From positions 620,001 to 684,000 of the forward strand of contig NZ_AP018678.1 in the NCBI RefSeq assembly GCF_002218005.2: DNA of 64,000 nucleotides, given 5' to 3'. The stretch is from Vibrio algivorus. GTDB lineage: Bacteria > Pseudomonadota > Gammaproteobacteria > Enterobacterales > Vibrionaceae. Below the pieces are notes generated by a model that worked only from the letters and a program-made list of their open reading frames with translations, did not search any database and was not told the origin of the DNA. Made by a program: the position numbers and the translations under genes. Of the stretch, positions 49,548 to 57,905 are shown in pieces; position 1 is the first letter of the stretch, and each line of letters starts with the position of its first letter.

Positions 49548-49805
49548 GTTTCTAGGGGCTGGTTTCTAAGAGATGGGATGCTAGTCCCTGGTTCCTAGTC
49601 CCTAGGTGGTGTCGCTGAATATTTACAGTAATAAAAATAGAAAACTTCACTTGCTTTAATATGGTAAGCAAGCGAAGTTGTCCTCCAGGAACCAGGAACC
49701 AGGAACCAGGAACCAGGAACCAGGAACCAGGAACCAGGAACCAGGAACCAGGAACCAGGAACCAGGAACCAGGAACCAGGAACCAGGAACCAGGAACCAG
49801 GAACC
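49548..49805. repeat. Long intergenic element with 17-unit AGGAACC array, copy B
   Basis: The left arm has GTTTCTAGG, GGTTCCTAGTCCCTAGG and GTCGCTGAATA. The core hairpin AACTTCACTTGCTT/AAGCAAGCGAAGTT is followed by CTCCAGGAACC and 17 perfect AGGAACC units at 49687-49805. The array ends two bases before the mtgA stop codon. The order of parts equals that of copy A at 10734-10926. Reverse-strand and forward frames across the array are artefacts. Confidence 0.93.
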
Positions 49806-49807
49806 CA

Positions 49808-50497
49808 TCAATCCATTTCCTTCAAATACCCTAATCCCAACTGATTCATCTGAGTTTCTATCCAATCGACACGTTGCCAGACATAAGGTGTTGGGTTTTG
49901 CACATGAAACTTATATGGATTGGGAAGCACTGCGGCTAATCGAGCGGCTTGTGACATCGACAATTGGCTGGCTGGAATTCCATAATAATGTAGGCTGGCA
50001 GCTTGTACGCCAAAAATGCCTGGGCCAAATTCGACTATATTGAGATAAATTTCTAGAACTCTAGATTTTCCCCATTCCAACTCAACCAATAAACTGAGAT
50101 AGGCTTCCAGCGCTTTGCGGAAGATATCTTTACCTGGCCAGAGATATAAATTTTTAACCGTTTGTTGGGTTAAAGTACTGGCACCACGAAAGCGCTCGCC
50201 AGAAATCATGTCTGCAATGGCTTTTTGAGTTGAAACAAAATCAATACCGTAATGTTTTGGAAAACGTTGATCTTCTGAAGCGATCACTGACAGTTGCATA
50301 TATGGGGAGATATTGTCTAAATTTACCCAGTCACTGAGGGAGTAGTGACGATATTGTTCCGGTGGAAACCAAGCACGTTGCACTTTCCAGCTCCATACGA
50401 ACGGGTTGATAAATTTAAGTGGCAAAGTGATGACGATGCTAAAAACGAAAAAAGAGATTAATATTCGTATTATCCATTTTTTTAACCACTGACTCAT
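49808..50497 (-). CDS. mtgA: Monofunctional biosynthetic peptidoglycan transglycosylase MtgA
   Basis: GT51 glycosyltransferase that polymerises lipid II. The ATG at 50497 follows AAGGAAG and gives 229 residues (E. coli 242); an ATG 16 codons earlier lacks support. One N-terminal membrane helix (about 9-30) anchors the enzyme. Motifs are ASEDQRFPKHYGID with the catalytic glutamate, RGASTLTQQTVKNLYL, RKALEAYLSLLVELEWGKSRVLEIYLNIVEFG and AARLAAVLPNP. No transpeptidase domain follows. It is convergent with radA; the heptamer array lies right after its stop. Confidence 0.96.
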   Translation of the reverse strand: MSQWLKKWIIRILISFFVFSIVITLPLKFINPFVWSWKVQRAWFPPEQYRHYSLSDWVNLDNISPYMQLSVIASEDQRFPKHYGIDFVSTQKAIADMISGERFRGASTLTQQTVKNLYLWPGKDIFRKALEAYLSLLVELEWGKSRVLEIYLNIVEFGPGIFGVQAASLHYYGIPASQLSMSQAARLAAVLPNPYKFHVQNPTPYVWQRVDWIETQMNQLGLGYLKEMD

Positions 50498-50712
50498 GCG
50501 CTTCCTTTGCTTGAATATATTTAAAATAGAATAATGTGAAGCCATTAGAATAGCGAGAGTTTGAGAAAAAGCTAACGGATTAATGACGAAGTTACTCAGG
50601 TATCACTCGAGTGAAAAAAGATTTTTTATCCAAATGCACGCAGGGGATATCAGTCTTGACAGATTGTGTTATACTCTGCGCGAACTTTATATCCTATTAA
50701 TAGAGTAAGACA

Positions 50713-52803
50713 ATGACTGACTTATCAAAATACAGAAACATTGGTATTTTTGCGCACGTTGATGCGGGTAAAACTACCACGACTGAGCGTATCCTTAAGC
50801 TGACTGGTACTATCCACAAAACGGGTGAAGTACATGATGGCGAATCAACTACTGACTTCATGGAGCAGGAAGCTGAGCGCGGTATTACAATCCAATCAGC
50901 AGCGGTAAGTTGTTTCTGGAAAGACCACCGTTTCAACGTTATCGACACCCCGGGACACGTTGACTTTACAGTAGAAGTATATCGTTCTCTTAAAGTTCTT
51001 GACGGCGGTATCGGTGTATTCTGTGGTTCTGGTGGTGTTGAACCACAATCAGAAACTAACTGGCGTTACGCGAACGAATCTGAAGTAGCACGTATCATTT
51101 TCGTAAACAAACTGGACCGTATGGGTGCAGATTTCTACCGTGTAACTGAGCAAGTACGTAAAGTACTTGGCGCAACTCCATTAATCATGACTCTACCAAT
51201 CGGTATCGAAGATGATTTCAAAGGTGTTGTAGACGTTCTTTCTCGTAAAGCGTACATCTGGGACGAAACTGGTCTTCCAGAAAACTACACTGTTGAAGAT
51301 GTTCCTGCGGACATGGTTGACGATGTTGAGCAATACCGTGAAGAGATGATCGAAACGGCTGTTGAGCAAGACGACGAACTAATGATGGCTTACATGGAAG
51401 GTGAAGAGCCTTCTGTTGAAGAAATCAAACGTTGTATCCGTAAAGGTACTCGTGATCTAGCGTTCTTCCCAACATACTGTGGTTCAGCGTTTAAAAACAA
51501 AGGTATGCAACTAGTACTTGATGCGGTTGTTGATTACCTACCTTCTCCAACTGAAGTTGATCCTCAACCTCTTATGGATGAAGAAGGCAACGAAACTGGC
51601 GATCACGCTATCGTTTCTGCTGATGAAACTTTCAAAGCGCTAGCATTCAAAATCATGGATGACCGTTTTGGTGCCCTAACTTTCGTTCGTATTTACTCTG
51701 GTAAATTGAACAAAGGTGACACCATCTTGAACTCGTTTACAGGTAAAACTGAGCGTGTTGGCCGTATGGTTGAGATGCAAGCTGATGACCGTAAAGAGCT
51801 ATCTTTCGCTCAAGCAGGTGACATCATTGCTATCGTTGGTATGAAGAACGTGCAAACTGGTCACACTCTATGTGATCCTAAGCACCCAGTAACTCTAGAA
51901 CCAATGGTATTCCCAACTCCAGTAATCTCGATTGCTGTACAGCCTAAAGATAAAGGCGGCTCAGAGAAAATGGGTATCGCGATCGGTAAAATGGTTGCAG
52001 AAGATCCATCTTTCCAAGTTGAAACTGACGAAGATTCAGGTGAAACCATCCTTAAAGGTATGGGTGAACTTCACTTAGATATCAAAGTAGACATCTTGAA
52101 GCGTACTTACGGTGTAGATCTAATCGTTGGTCAACCTCAGGTTGCTTACCGTGAAACTATCACTAAAGAAATTGAAGATAGCTACACGCATAAGAAACAG
52201 TCTGGTGGTTCTGGTCAATTCGGTAAGATTGATTACCGTATTAAGCCTGGCGAGCAAAACTCAGGCTTTACGTTCAAATCTACCGTTGTTGGTGGTAACG
52301 TACCGAAAGAATTCTGGCCTGCAATCGAAAAAGGTTTTGCTGGCATGATGGACCACGGTGTTCTAGCTGGCTTCCCAACGTTAGACGTTGAAGTTGAACT
52401 ATTTGATGGTGGTTTCCACGCAGTCGATTCATCTGCAGTAGCATTTGAAATTGCAGCGAAAGGTGCATTCCGTCAATCTATGCCTAAAGCTGGTGCTCAA
52501 CTTCTTGAGCCTATCATGGCTGTAGATGTGTTCACTCCTGAAGATCACGTTGGTGATGTTATCGGTGACCTTAACCGTCGTCGTGGTATGATCAAAGACC
52601 AAGAAGCTGGCGTTACAGGTGTTCGCATCAAGGCTGACGTACCACTTTCAGAAATGTTCGGTTACATCGGTTCTCTACGTACAATGACTTCTGGTCGTGG
52701 TCAGTTCTCTATGGAGTTCGCACACTACGCACCATGTCCTGCAAACGTATCAGAGCAAGTAATTGCTGACGTTAAAGCACGTAAAGAAGCTGAGAAGAAA
52801 TAA
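50713..52803 (+). CDS. fusA2: Elongation factor G paralogue (EF-G2)
   Basis: Translational GTPase of the EF-G family. The 696-residue product begins MTDLSKYRNIGIFAHVDAGKTTTTERIL (G1 loop at 14-21) and has RGITIQSAAVSCFW where canonical EF-G has RGITITSAAT. DTPGHVDFT, NKLDRMGADF and all five domains follow to GRGQFSMEFAHYAPCP. It is not in a str operon with rpsL, rpsG and tufA; it lies alone after radA-mtgA, the position I recall for the second fusA of V. cholerae. Its special role is unknown; translocation, ribosome recycling or a stress role are options. A strong terminator follows. Confidence 0.93.
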   Translation: MTDLSKYRNIGIFAHVDAGKTTTTERILKLTGTIHKTGEVHDGESTTDFMEQEAERGITIQSAAVSCFWKDHRFNVIDTPGHVDFTVEVYRSLKVLDGGIGVFCGSGGVEPQSETNWRYANESEVARIIFVNKLDRMGADFYRVTEQVRKVLGATPLIMTLPIGIEDDFKGVVDVLSRKAYIWDETGLPENYTVEDVPADMVDDVEQYREEMIETAVEQDDELMMAYMEGEEPSVEEIKRCIRKGTRDLAFFPTYCGSAFKNKGMQLVLDAVVDYLPSPTEVDPQPLMDEEGNETGDHAIVSADETFKALAFKIMDDRFGALTFVRIYSGKLNKGDTILNSFTGKTERVGRMVEMQADDRKELSFAQAGDIIAIVGMKNVQTGHTLCDPKHPVTLEPMVFPTPVISIAVQPKDKGGSEKMGIAIGKMVAEDPSFQVETDEDSGETILKGMGELHLDIKVDILKRTYGVDLIVGQPQVAYRETITKEIEDSYTHKKQSGGSGQFGKIDYRIKPGEQNSGFTFKSTVVGGNVPKEFWPAIEKGFAGMMDHGVLAGFPTLDVEVELFDGGFHAVDSSAVAFEIAAKGAFRQSMPKAGAQLLEPIMAVDVFTPEDHVGDVIGDLNRRRGMIKDQEAGVTGVRIKADVPLSEMFGYIGSLRTMTSGRGQFSMEFAHYAPCPANVSEQVIADVKARKEAEKK

Positions 52804-52828
52804 TTCTTTTCGCTGATTAAAGCTTAAT

Positions 52829-52857
52829 AAAAACCCGCTAGAGATAGCGGGTTTTTT
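52829..52857 (+). terminator. Terminator of fusA2
   Basis: AAAACCCGCTA, loop GAGA and TAGCGGGTTTT form an 11-bp stem with a T-run. Confidence 0.93.
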
Positions 52858-52890
52858 GTTTTTTAGACCGCAGAAATGTTAAGAAAAATG

Positions 52891-52970
52891 CGATTCGAAT
52901 CTCGGGCGTTTCACTGCTCGAAGTGGTTTCGGGATACGAGAACGCTTTGCTCGAGAGCCGAAAAGCAGAG
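52891..52970. repeat. GC-rich dispersed element after fusA2
   Basis: CGATTCGAATCTCGGGCGTT, TTCGGGATACGAGAACGCTT and GCTCGAGAGCCGAAAAGC match parts of the elements at 47753 and 56671. Confidence 0.65.
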
Positions 52971-52990
52971 CGTAGAAATAACAAAAAGCA

Positions 52991-53030
52991 TCATCCTGAA
53001 AAGCGACGTAGGAGCGTAGTTCAGGATCTC
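52991..53030. repeat. TCATCCTGAA element, short copy 2
   Basis: ATCCTGAA (52993-53000) pairs with TTCAGGAT (53020-53027). The sequence matches 47965-48004 almost base for base, but the downstream half is missing. The rest of the 356-base gap is accounted for by neighbouring repeats. Confidence 0.75.
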
Positions 53031-53076
53031 CTAAAGGGATTGCTGGATAAAAATTTAGAAATATCATTGACATAAT

Positions 53077-53159
53077 TTGCGAGCATTTAAACTTTTCTCG
53101 CAACTCGCAACTCGCAACTCGCAACTCGCAACTCGCAACTCGCAACTCGCAACTCGCAA
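53077..53159. repeat. Nine-unit CTCGCAA heptamer array
   Basis: Nine perfect CTCGCAA copies run from 53097 to 53159, preceded by the inverted copy TTGCGAG at 53077-53083. The next base begins the stop codon of the VF530-type gene. Confidence 0.93.
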
Positions 53160-53372
53160 CTATTTTTTCAAATCAATATACAACTGTTCAACCTTGGTTC
53201 TTGCCCACTCAGTTTTACGTAAAAACTTTAAGCTCGACTTAATACTTGGATCCGATTGAAAACAGCGAATGTTAATCATCTGGCCTAATTGTCCCCAGCC
53301 ATAGTGTTGTACTAATTCCGTTAAAAGTTTTTCAAGAGTAATTCCATGTAGAGGGTTGTTACTTTGGGTCAT
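53160..53372 (-). CDS. VF530-family (DUF2132) DNA-binding protein
   Basis: A 70-residue protein starting at 53372 with MTQSNNPLHGITLEKLLTEL, followed by QHYGWGQLGQMINIRCFQSDPS and SSLKFLRKTEWARTKVEQLY. This is the conserved pattern of the VF530 family, named from Vibrio fischeri and described as small DNA-binding helical proteins. Its biological role is unknown. A longer reading frame upstream runs through a heptamer array and was rejected. The stop codon touches another array. It lies between the acyl-CoA synthetase (upstream) and fusA2 (convergent). Confidence 0.93.
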   Translation of the reverse strand: MTQSNNPLHGITLEKLLTELVQHYGWGQLGQMINIRCFQSDPSIKSSLKFLRKTEWARTKVEQLYIDLKK

Positions 53373-53487
53373 GTTAGGACAAGCCTGCAATAAAATAAGA
53401 TGTGCCGAGTATAGCAAGTAGGAGAGGGAATATAAGAATATTTTGAACAATAAGATATTGACAGTAAATGGAAGCTTGGAAAAATTT

Positions 53488-53557
53488 GACCCGAGACCCG
53501 AGACCCGAGACCCGAGACCCGAGACCCGAGACCCGAGACCCGAGACCCGAGACCCGA
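53488..53557. repeat. Ten-unit GACCCGA heptamer array
   Basis: Ten perfect GACCCGA copies (rotated: CCCGAGA) end two bases before the stop codon of the acyl-CoA synthetase. Together with the array at 53097 it brackets the VF530-type gene. A 115-base AT-rich spacer lies between the array and the VF530 start. Confidence 0.93.
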
Positions 53558-53559
53558 GG

Positions 53560-55242
53560 TTACTCCTCCCAAACAACAAACTTATCACTTGGCCAATTGG
53601 CTCCAACGTCGTGATATTTTTTCTCTAGTACATGACGCTTGATTTTTAGAGTAGGCGTTAGAATTCCATTTTCGATACTCCACGGTTCTTTAATCATCAG
53701 AACCCCTTTGATCTTGGCGTGTGATTCTAAACCGTCATTGATTTGATTGATTATCTTAACTGTTTTGCGTTCATATCGATCACGATCAAAGTTCTTAAAT
53801 GAATGAGGAATAACCAGTAAAATTGGTGCTGGTAAGCCTAAGCCAATTAAGCACATCATTTCGACTCGAGAATGCTCAAAGATTTTTTTCTCAATTGGCA
53901 CTGGTGAGACAAACTTGCCTTTGGCGGTTTTGAACGTGTCTTTTTTACGTCCTTCAATCGATAAATAACCCTCATCATCTAGGCTACCAATATCGCCTGT
54001 ATGCAACCATCCTTCATCATCAAAGGACTCTTTTGTTGCTTCATCATTTTTATAATAGCCAGCGAATAAACCTTTACCGCGAACCATGATCTCTTGGTCA
54101 TCGGCAATGCGAACATCAACCCCTGGACCTACTGCGCCAACTGTACCGATTTTATCAGCGCGGAATGGGTAGTTAATGGTGCTATAAGCGAAGGTTTCCG
54201 TCATGCCCCATGCTTCGGTAATATTCATTCCAACACTACGATACCAATGTAATAACGAAGGGGAAATCGGCGCAGAGCCACAACCTAAAACGCGAGCATT
54301 TTCTAATCCTAACCCTGCAATGATCTTTTTCTTCACAATGCTATTTAAGAAAGGTATTGCAAGTAGGATGTTGAGTTTTTTCTGTGGCATTTTTTCCAAA
54401 ATACGTTGCTGGAAAACTGTCCATAAACGAGGCACAGAAATAAATAAAGTCGGCTTGTGAGCTTTAACATCATCAATAAAAGTATCAAGACTTTCTGCAA
54501 AGCTGGTTGGTACTCCTCCTAATACAGAAGAACCAAAAACATAGACACGTTCGGTAATATGGGCGAGTGGTAAATAAGAAAATAGTCGGTCGTTTTCTTG
54601 CAAACCAATGTGCTCGACAATTTTTGATGCACACCACGCGAAGCCGCCATAAGTCAGCATTGCACCTTTAGGTAAGCCAGATGTGCCTGAGGTGTACACT
54701 AAAGACATCAGCGTCTCGTCGTTGTGCTGAGGTCGCTCTGTGCTAGGTTGGTGGCTGTCAATTAAAGTATTGAAATTATATTGGCATGTTGGTGCACTGT
54801 CATAAGGTAAAGAAATAGAGATGAGTTGCTGATGCTTGCCTAACACTTCTAGCGTGGCTACATCATCATCGAGTTTACCGACAATTATCGCTTTAGCTTC
54901 ACTGTGAGTCAGGCAATGTTCAATGGTGTCACTGCCCGCAGTAGGGAAAATAGGTACGCTGACGTAGTCACCTAGCATTAAGGCTAAATCACAAATAAAC
55001 CACTCTGCACAGTTCTTCGAAAGTAAGGCAACTTTATCTTTAGGCTCTAGACCTAAACCTCTTAATGCCGACACTAGGCTCAACGCTTGATCGGCCACTT
55101 CGCGATAAGTGAATTCTTTAATTTCACGGTTAATTGGCTGAGTGAGGTAAACATCATTAGGTCGCTCTTCTGCCCATTTTAAAATCATTTCATGGGGAAA
55201 TTGAGCGTTATTTTTTTGTTGTTGATTAAGTTCAGTCATCAT
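53560..55242 (-). CDS. AMP-dependent long-chain acyl-CoA synthetase family protein
   Basis: ANL-superfamily adenylate-forming enzyme, predicted to activate fatty acids with ATP and CoA. The 560-residue product has the P-loop-like VYTSGTSGLPKGAMLTY, the ITEAWGMTETFA motif, GWLHTGDIGSLDDEGYLSIEGRKKD with the core aspartate, and a C-terminal GILTPTLKIKRH. This last motif is the TPTxKxKR type found in FadD15/bubblegum-like synthetases rather than E. coli FadD. No signal peptide. Substrate chain length cannot be told. Its 3' end abuts a heptamer array. Confidence 0.9.
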   Translation of the reverse strand: MMTELNQQQKNNAQFPHEMILKWAEERPNDVYLTQPINREIKEFTYREVADQALSLVSALRGLGLEPKDKVALLSKNCAEWFICDLALMLGDYVSVPIFPTAGSDTIEHCLTHSEAKAIIVGKLDDDVATLEVLGKHQQLISISLPYDSAPTCQYNFNTLIDSHQPSTERPQHNDETLMSLVYTSGTSGLPKGAMLTYGGFAWCASKIVEHIGLQENDRLFSYLPLAHITERVYVFGSSVLGGVPTSFAESLDTFIDDVKAHKPTLFISVPRLWTVFQQRILEKMPQKKLNILLAIPFLNSIVKKKIIAGLGLENARVLGCGSAPISPSLLHWYRSVGMNITEAWGMTETFAYSTINYPFRADKIGTVGAVGPGVDVRIADDQEIMVRGKGLFAGYYKNDEATKESFDDEGWLHTGDIGSLDDEGYLSIEGRKKDTFKTAKGKFVSPVPIEKKIFEHSRVEMMCLIGLGLPAPILLVIPHSFKNFDRDRYERKTVKIINQINDGLESHAKIKGVLMIKEPWSIENGILTPTLKIKRHVLEKKYHDVGANWPSDKFVVWEE

Positions 55243-55378
55243 TTCCGCCTTTTATTACAAGTTATTAACACTTTTAGGCTATTAATGATCAAAGAACAAT
55301 AATACTAAGGTCCAACCAGTGAAATGTTGTGAAGTGAAACATCAATTTGATTGTAACTATTTCTATCAGGTAAGGTTT

Positions 55379-55396
55379 TTGAAGTCACTTGGGTAT
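55379..55396. repeat. Solo right end of the MITE-like element
   Basis: TTGAAGTCACTTGGGTATA matches the right terminus of the full copies. It lies 5 bases from the chrA stop codon. No left end is seen in the 159-base gap. Confidence 0.6.
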
Positions 55397-55401
55397 AGAT
55401 A

Positions 55402-56592
55402 TTAATAAGTAAATACTGATATCCCACAACCGACAGTCGCAAATGAAGTAACAAGAGCAATAATCGGAACTTTAATACTACGTAATACAAAAATACCAGA
55501 GACCACCACCAGCATATCGAGTGAATGGCCCACGGCCGATACAAAGATAGGTTGATATAAAGCTGCCATTAATAAGCCGACTACTGCGGCATTTACGCCC
55601 GCGACCATAGGTAGCACATGACTACGTTGGCTAAAGTTCTGCCATTGTTTCAATAATCCAATAATTAATAAAAACCCCGGAAGAAAGATCATTAGTGTGG
55701 CTAATAACGCACCAATAATTGGCATGTTCGGTAGCAATACATAGCCAAGGTAAGTGGCAAAAGTAAACATTGGGCCTGGCATTGCTTGAGCGGCGGCATA
55801 ACCAGCCATAAAAGTATCATTGGATAATTGGCTACCCACGGTCGATTGCAATAGTGGTAACACGACATGGCCACCACCAAACACTAGGCTACCTGCTGAG
55901 AAAAAATCTTGCAGCATACTTGTGAGCATATTGGTTGTTGGCCAAGAAATGGAGAACAAGAATAAACCAACAAAAAGCGTTAACGCCAATTTTTCCGATA
56001 GAGATAGGTTGATTGAATTTGCTGTTGAGGTGTTGCTTGCGGGGTGCTTAGTGACAGTATTTGGGATAGAAGTGGCATTATAAAAATAGCCAATGCCTGC
56101 TGCTATGACTAAACAAATAATTTGGCTAATGGCAGAGGGCCACAGTAAGCACACACAAGTTGTGAATACACATAAAGCTTGATGTCGTTTGTGTTGGCAA
56201 AACTGTTTGAACATAGTGTAAGTTGCATCAAACACTACCACGACAGCTAATAATTTGAGCCCATGAATAACACCTTGTATCCAAGTGTTATCTAACCATT
56301 GTTGGCTAAATGCAGCGATAGCGATCATTAATGCGATAGAAGGTGTGGTGAATCCAAGAAAGGCGGCAATTCCGCCTAATAGACCACCACGCTGATAACC
56401 AATTGAAAAACCAATTTGGCTAGAGCCTGGGCCAGGTAAAAATTGGCTTAAAGCAATGAGTTGAGCGTATTCGGACTCAGTGAGCCATTGTCGTTTTTCA
56501 ACAAATGCAGTACGAAAGTAACCAATATGAGCCGCTGGGCCGCCAAAGCTTACCCAGCCTAGTAGAAAGAAGATTTTAAATAAGTCGAACAT
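55402..56592 (-). CDS. chrA: ChrA-type chromate transporter
   Basis: CHR-family inner-membrane protein; some members export chromate, many have untested substrates. The 396-residue product is a fused two-domain form. The first half has the family motif FGGPAAHIGYF and ALSQFLPGPGSSQIGFSIGYQRGG; the second half repeats it as VFGGGHVVLPLL and AAAQAMPGPMFTFATYLGY. About 10-12 membrane helices are visible. There is no chrB or other metal gene nearby, so chromate resistance is only a possibility. It is downstream of the glycerate kinase on the same strand, with a repeat element between. Confidence 0.93.
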   Translation of the reverse strand: MFDLFKIFFLLGWVSFGGPAAHIGYFRTAFVEKRQWLTESEYAQLIALSQFLPGPGSSQIGFSIGYQRGGLLGGIAAFLGFTTPSIALMIAIAAFSQQWLDNTWIQGVIHGLKLLAVVVVFDATYTMFKQFCQHKRHQALCVFTTCVCLLWPSAISQIICLVIAAGIGYFYNATSIPNTVTKHPASNTSTANSINLSLSEKLALTLFVGLFLFSISWPTTNMLTSMLQDFFSAGSLVFGGGHVVLPLLQSTVGSQLSNDTFMAGYAAAQAMPGPMFTFATYLGYVLLPNMPIIGALLATLMIFLPGFLLIIGLLKQWQNFSQRSHVLPMVAGVNAAVVGLLMAALYQPIFVSAVGHSLDMLVVVSGIFVLRSIKVPIIALVTSFATVGCGISVFTY

Positions 56593-56670
56593 GAAGTCAA
56601 AATGATAAAGAAAATATTTGGGTATATTGACTATAGTTTATGACAGTAGAGTGAAGGGCGTTATTAATAC

Positions 56671-56739
56671 TCGAATCTCGGGCGCTTTGCTGCTCGTAAC
56701 TCGGAAAAGCAAAAGCGCGAATCGAGTACCGAAAACCGA
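56671..56739. repeat. GC-rich dispersed element at the glycerate kinase stop
   Basis: CTCGAATCTCGGGCGCTTTG, GCTCGTAACTCGG and GAATCGAGTACCGAAAACCGA resemble the elements at 27633 and 52891. The end ACCGAAA-ACCGA shows a 7-base step and touches the stop codon at 56740-56742. Confidence 0.65.
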
Positions 56740-57885
56740 TTATCTTTTTATTCCTATCCTGACTGTTCTCGCCACATTCTCTGCCAAATTCGCCATGTTA
56801 ACTTCAGCTTCAGCAAAAGCGGCTTCTAAATCAAATGGTCTTGGAATCGCTGCAAACACTGCATCAATACCATGATCGTAAACCGCTTGGTAGTTATCGC
56901 CGACACAGCCTGCCAGTGCGATTACTGGAAGATAAAATTTCTTTGCCGCTTGAGCAATCCCAACGGGGGTTTTTCCGTGGGCGCTTTGCCAGTCAATTCT
57001 ACCTTCACCGGTAATCACCAGATCAGCATCTTGTAGATGATCTTCAATTGATAGCGTTTCTAATACAATGGCGATCCCCGGTTTTAAAGTGGCAGAGGTA
57101 AATCCTAAGAAGGCCGCACCAAGCCCGCCGGCAGCCCCAGATCCTGCTTTATCTTTAACTTGCCTTTCCAGTTGAGAAGCAATTAAGTCAGCATAGTCAC
57201 TTAAAGCGTTATCGAGCAACTTGGTGTCTTCTTCTGTTGCCCCTTTTTGTTTGCCAAAGGTCGCTGTCGCACCGTGTTCTCCACACAGTGGATTATCCAC
57301 ATCACTGGCAATCACGATTTCACAATCGGCAAGCTGAGGATGTAGACCGTCAATATTGATCGATTTAATTTGTGTAAGGCCAATGCCATTACCAGAAATA
57401 AGATGGCTGTTACTGTCGAGAAACTTAACGCCTAATGCTTCTAACATGCCCATTCCACCGTCATTAGTAGCACTTCCTCCTAGCCCAATTATCAATTTCT
57501 TAGCACCATTTTCTAACGCATGTGCAATCAGCTCTCCAGTGCCAAAGCTGGTGGTGATTTTTGGATCGCGCTGAGCAATCGGTACATGATGTAAACCACT
57601 TGCCGCTGCCATTTCAATCACAGCGGTGTGGTCTAATTCGCCACCTAGTCGACCATAAAAAGCGTTGACTTGGTGGCCAAGAGGCCCTGTTACAACACAA
57701 TCAATAATTTCTCCTTGAGTCGCATCGACTAAAGATTGCACCGTCCCTTCACCACCATCAGCTAGTGGGATATGTACATACTCAACGTCCTGCCAAACTC
57801 GCTTCAGCCCGGTTTCAATGGCTTGGCAAACTTGCTTAGCGGTTAAGCTTTCTTTAAACGAATCGGGAGCAATAATGATTTTCAT
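56740..57885 (-). CDS. garK: Glycerate 2-kinase (GarK/GlxK family)
   Basis: Phosphorylates D-glycerate to 2-phosphoglycerate (GarK/GlxK type). The 381-residue product begins MKIIIAPDSFKESLTAKQVCQAIETGL, the family hallmark, and has ADGGEGTVQSLVDATQG, LIIGLGGSATNDGGMGMLEALG, GSGAAGGLGAAFLGF and ITGEGRIDWQSAHGKTP. Length equals E. coli GarK/GlxK. It lies 20 bases downstream of a GntP permease and near cdaR, which in E. coli controls glucarate, galactarate and glycerate use; hence garK rather than glxK, by context. No dehydratase, aldolase or reductase genes are present, so glycerate itself may be the imported substrate. Confidence 0.93.
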   Translation of the reverse strand: MKIIIAPDSFKESLTAKQVCQAIETGLKRVWQDVEYVHIPLADGGEGTVQSLVDATQGEIIDCVVTGPLGHQVNAFYGRLGGELDHTAVIEMAAASGLHHVPIAQRDPKITTSFGTGELIAHALENGAKKLIIGLGGSATNDGGMGMLEALGVKFLDSNSHLISGNGIGLTQIKSINIDGLHPQLADCEIVIASDVDNPLCGEHGATATFGKQKGATEEDTKLLDNALSDYADLIASQLERQVKDKAGSGAAGGLGAAFLGFTSATLKPGIAIVLETLSIEDHLQDADLVITGEGRIDWQSAHGKTPVGIAQAAKKFYLPVIALAGCVGDNYQAVYDHGIDAVFAAIPRPFDLEAAFAEAEVNMANLAENVARTVRIGIKR

Positions 57886-57905
57886 ACTAGGACCTCAAGT
57901 AAAAG

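Noticed and set aside
49548..49805. Integron attC site or VCR
   Set aside because: Inverted arms with a variable middle looked similar, but no integrase, no GTTRRRY core sites and no cassettes are present.
49656..50043. Frames encoding repeated GSWFLVP or NQEPGTR peptides
   Set aside because: They are translations of the AGGAACC array (7 bases x 3 frames gives a 7-residue repeat), not proteins.
53160..53606. 148-residue extended form of the VF530-type protein with GSRVSGL repeats
   Set aside because: The extension crosses the GACCCGA array and overlaps the acyl-CoA synthetase. The conserved protein starts at 53372.
55402..56592. Chromate resistance locus
   Set aside because: A ChrA-type transporter alone, without chrB or other metal genes, does not show a resistance function.
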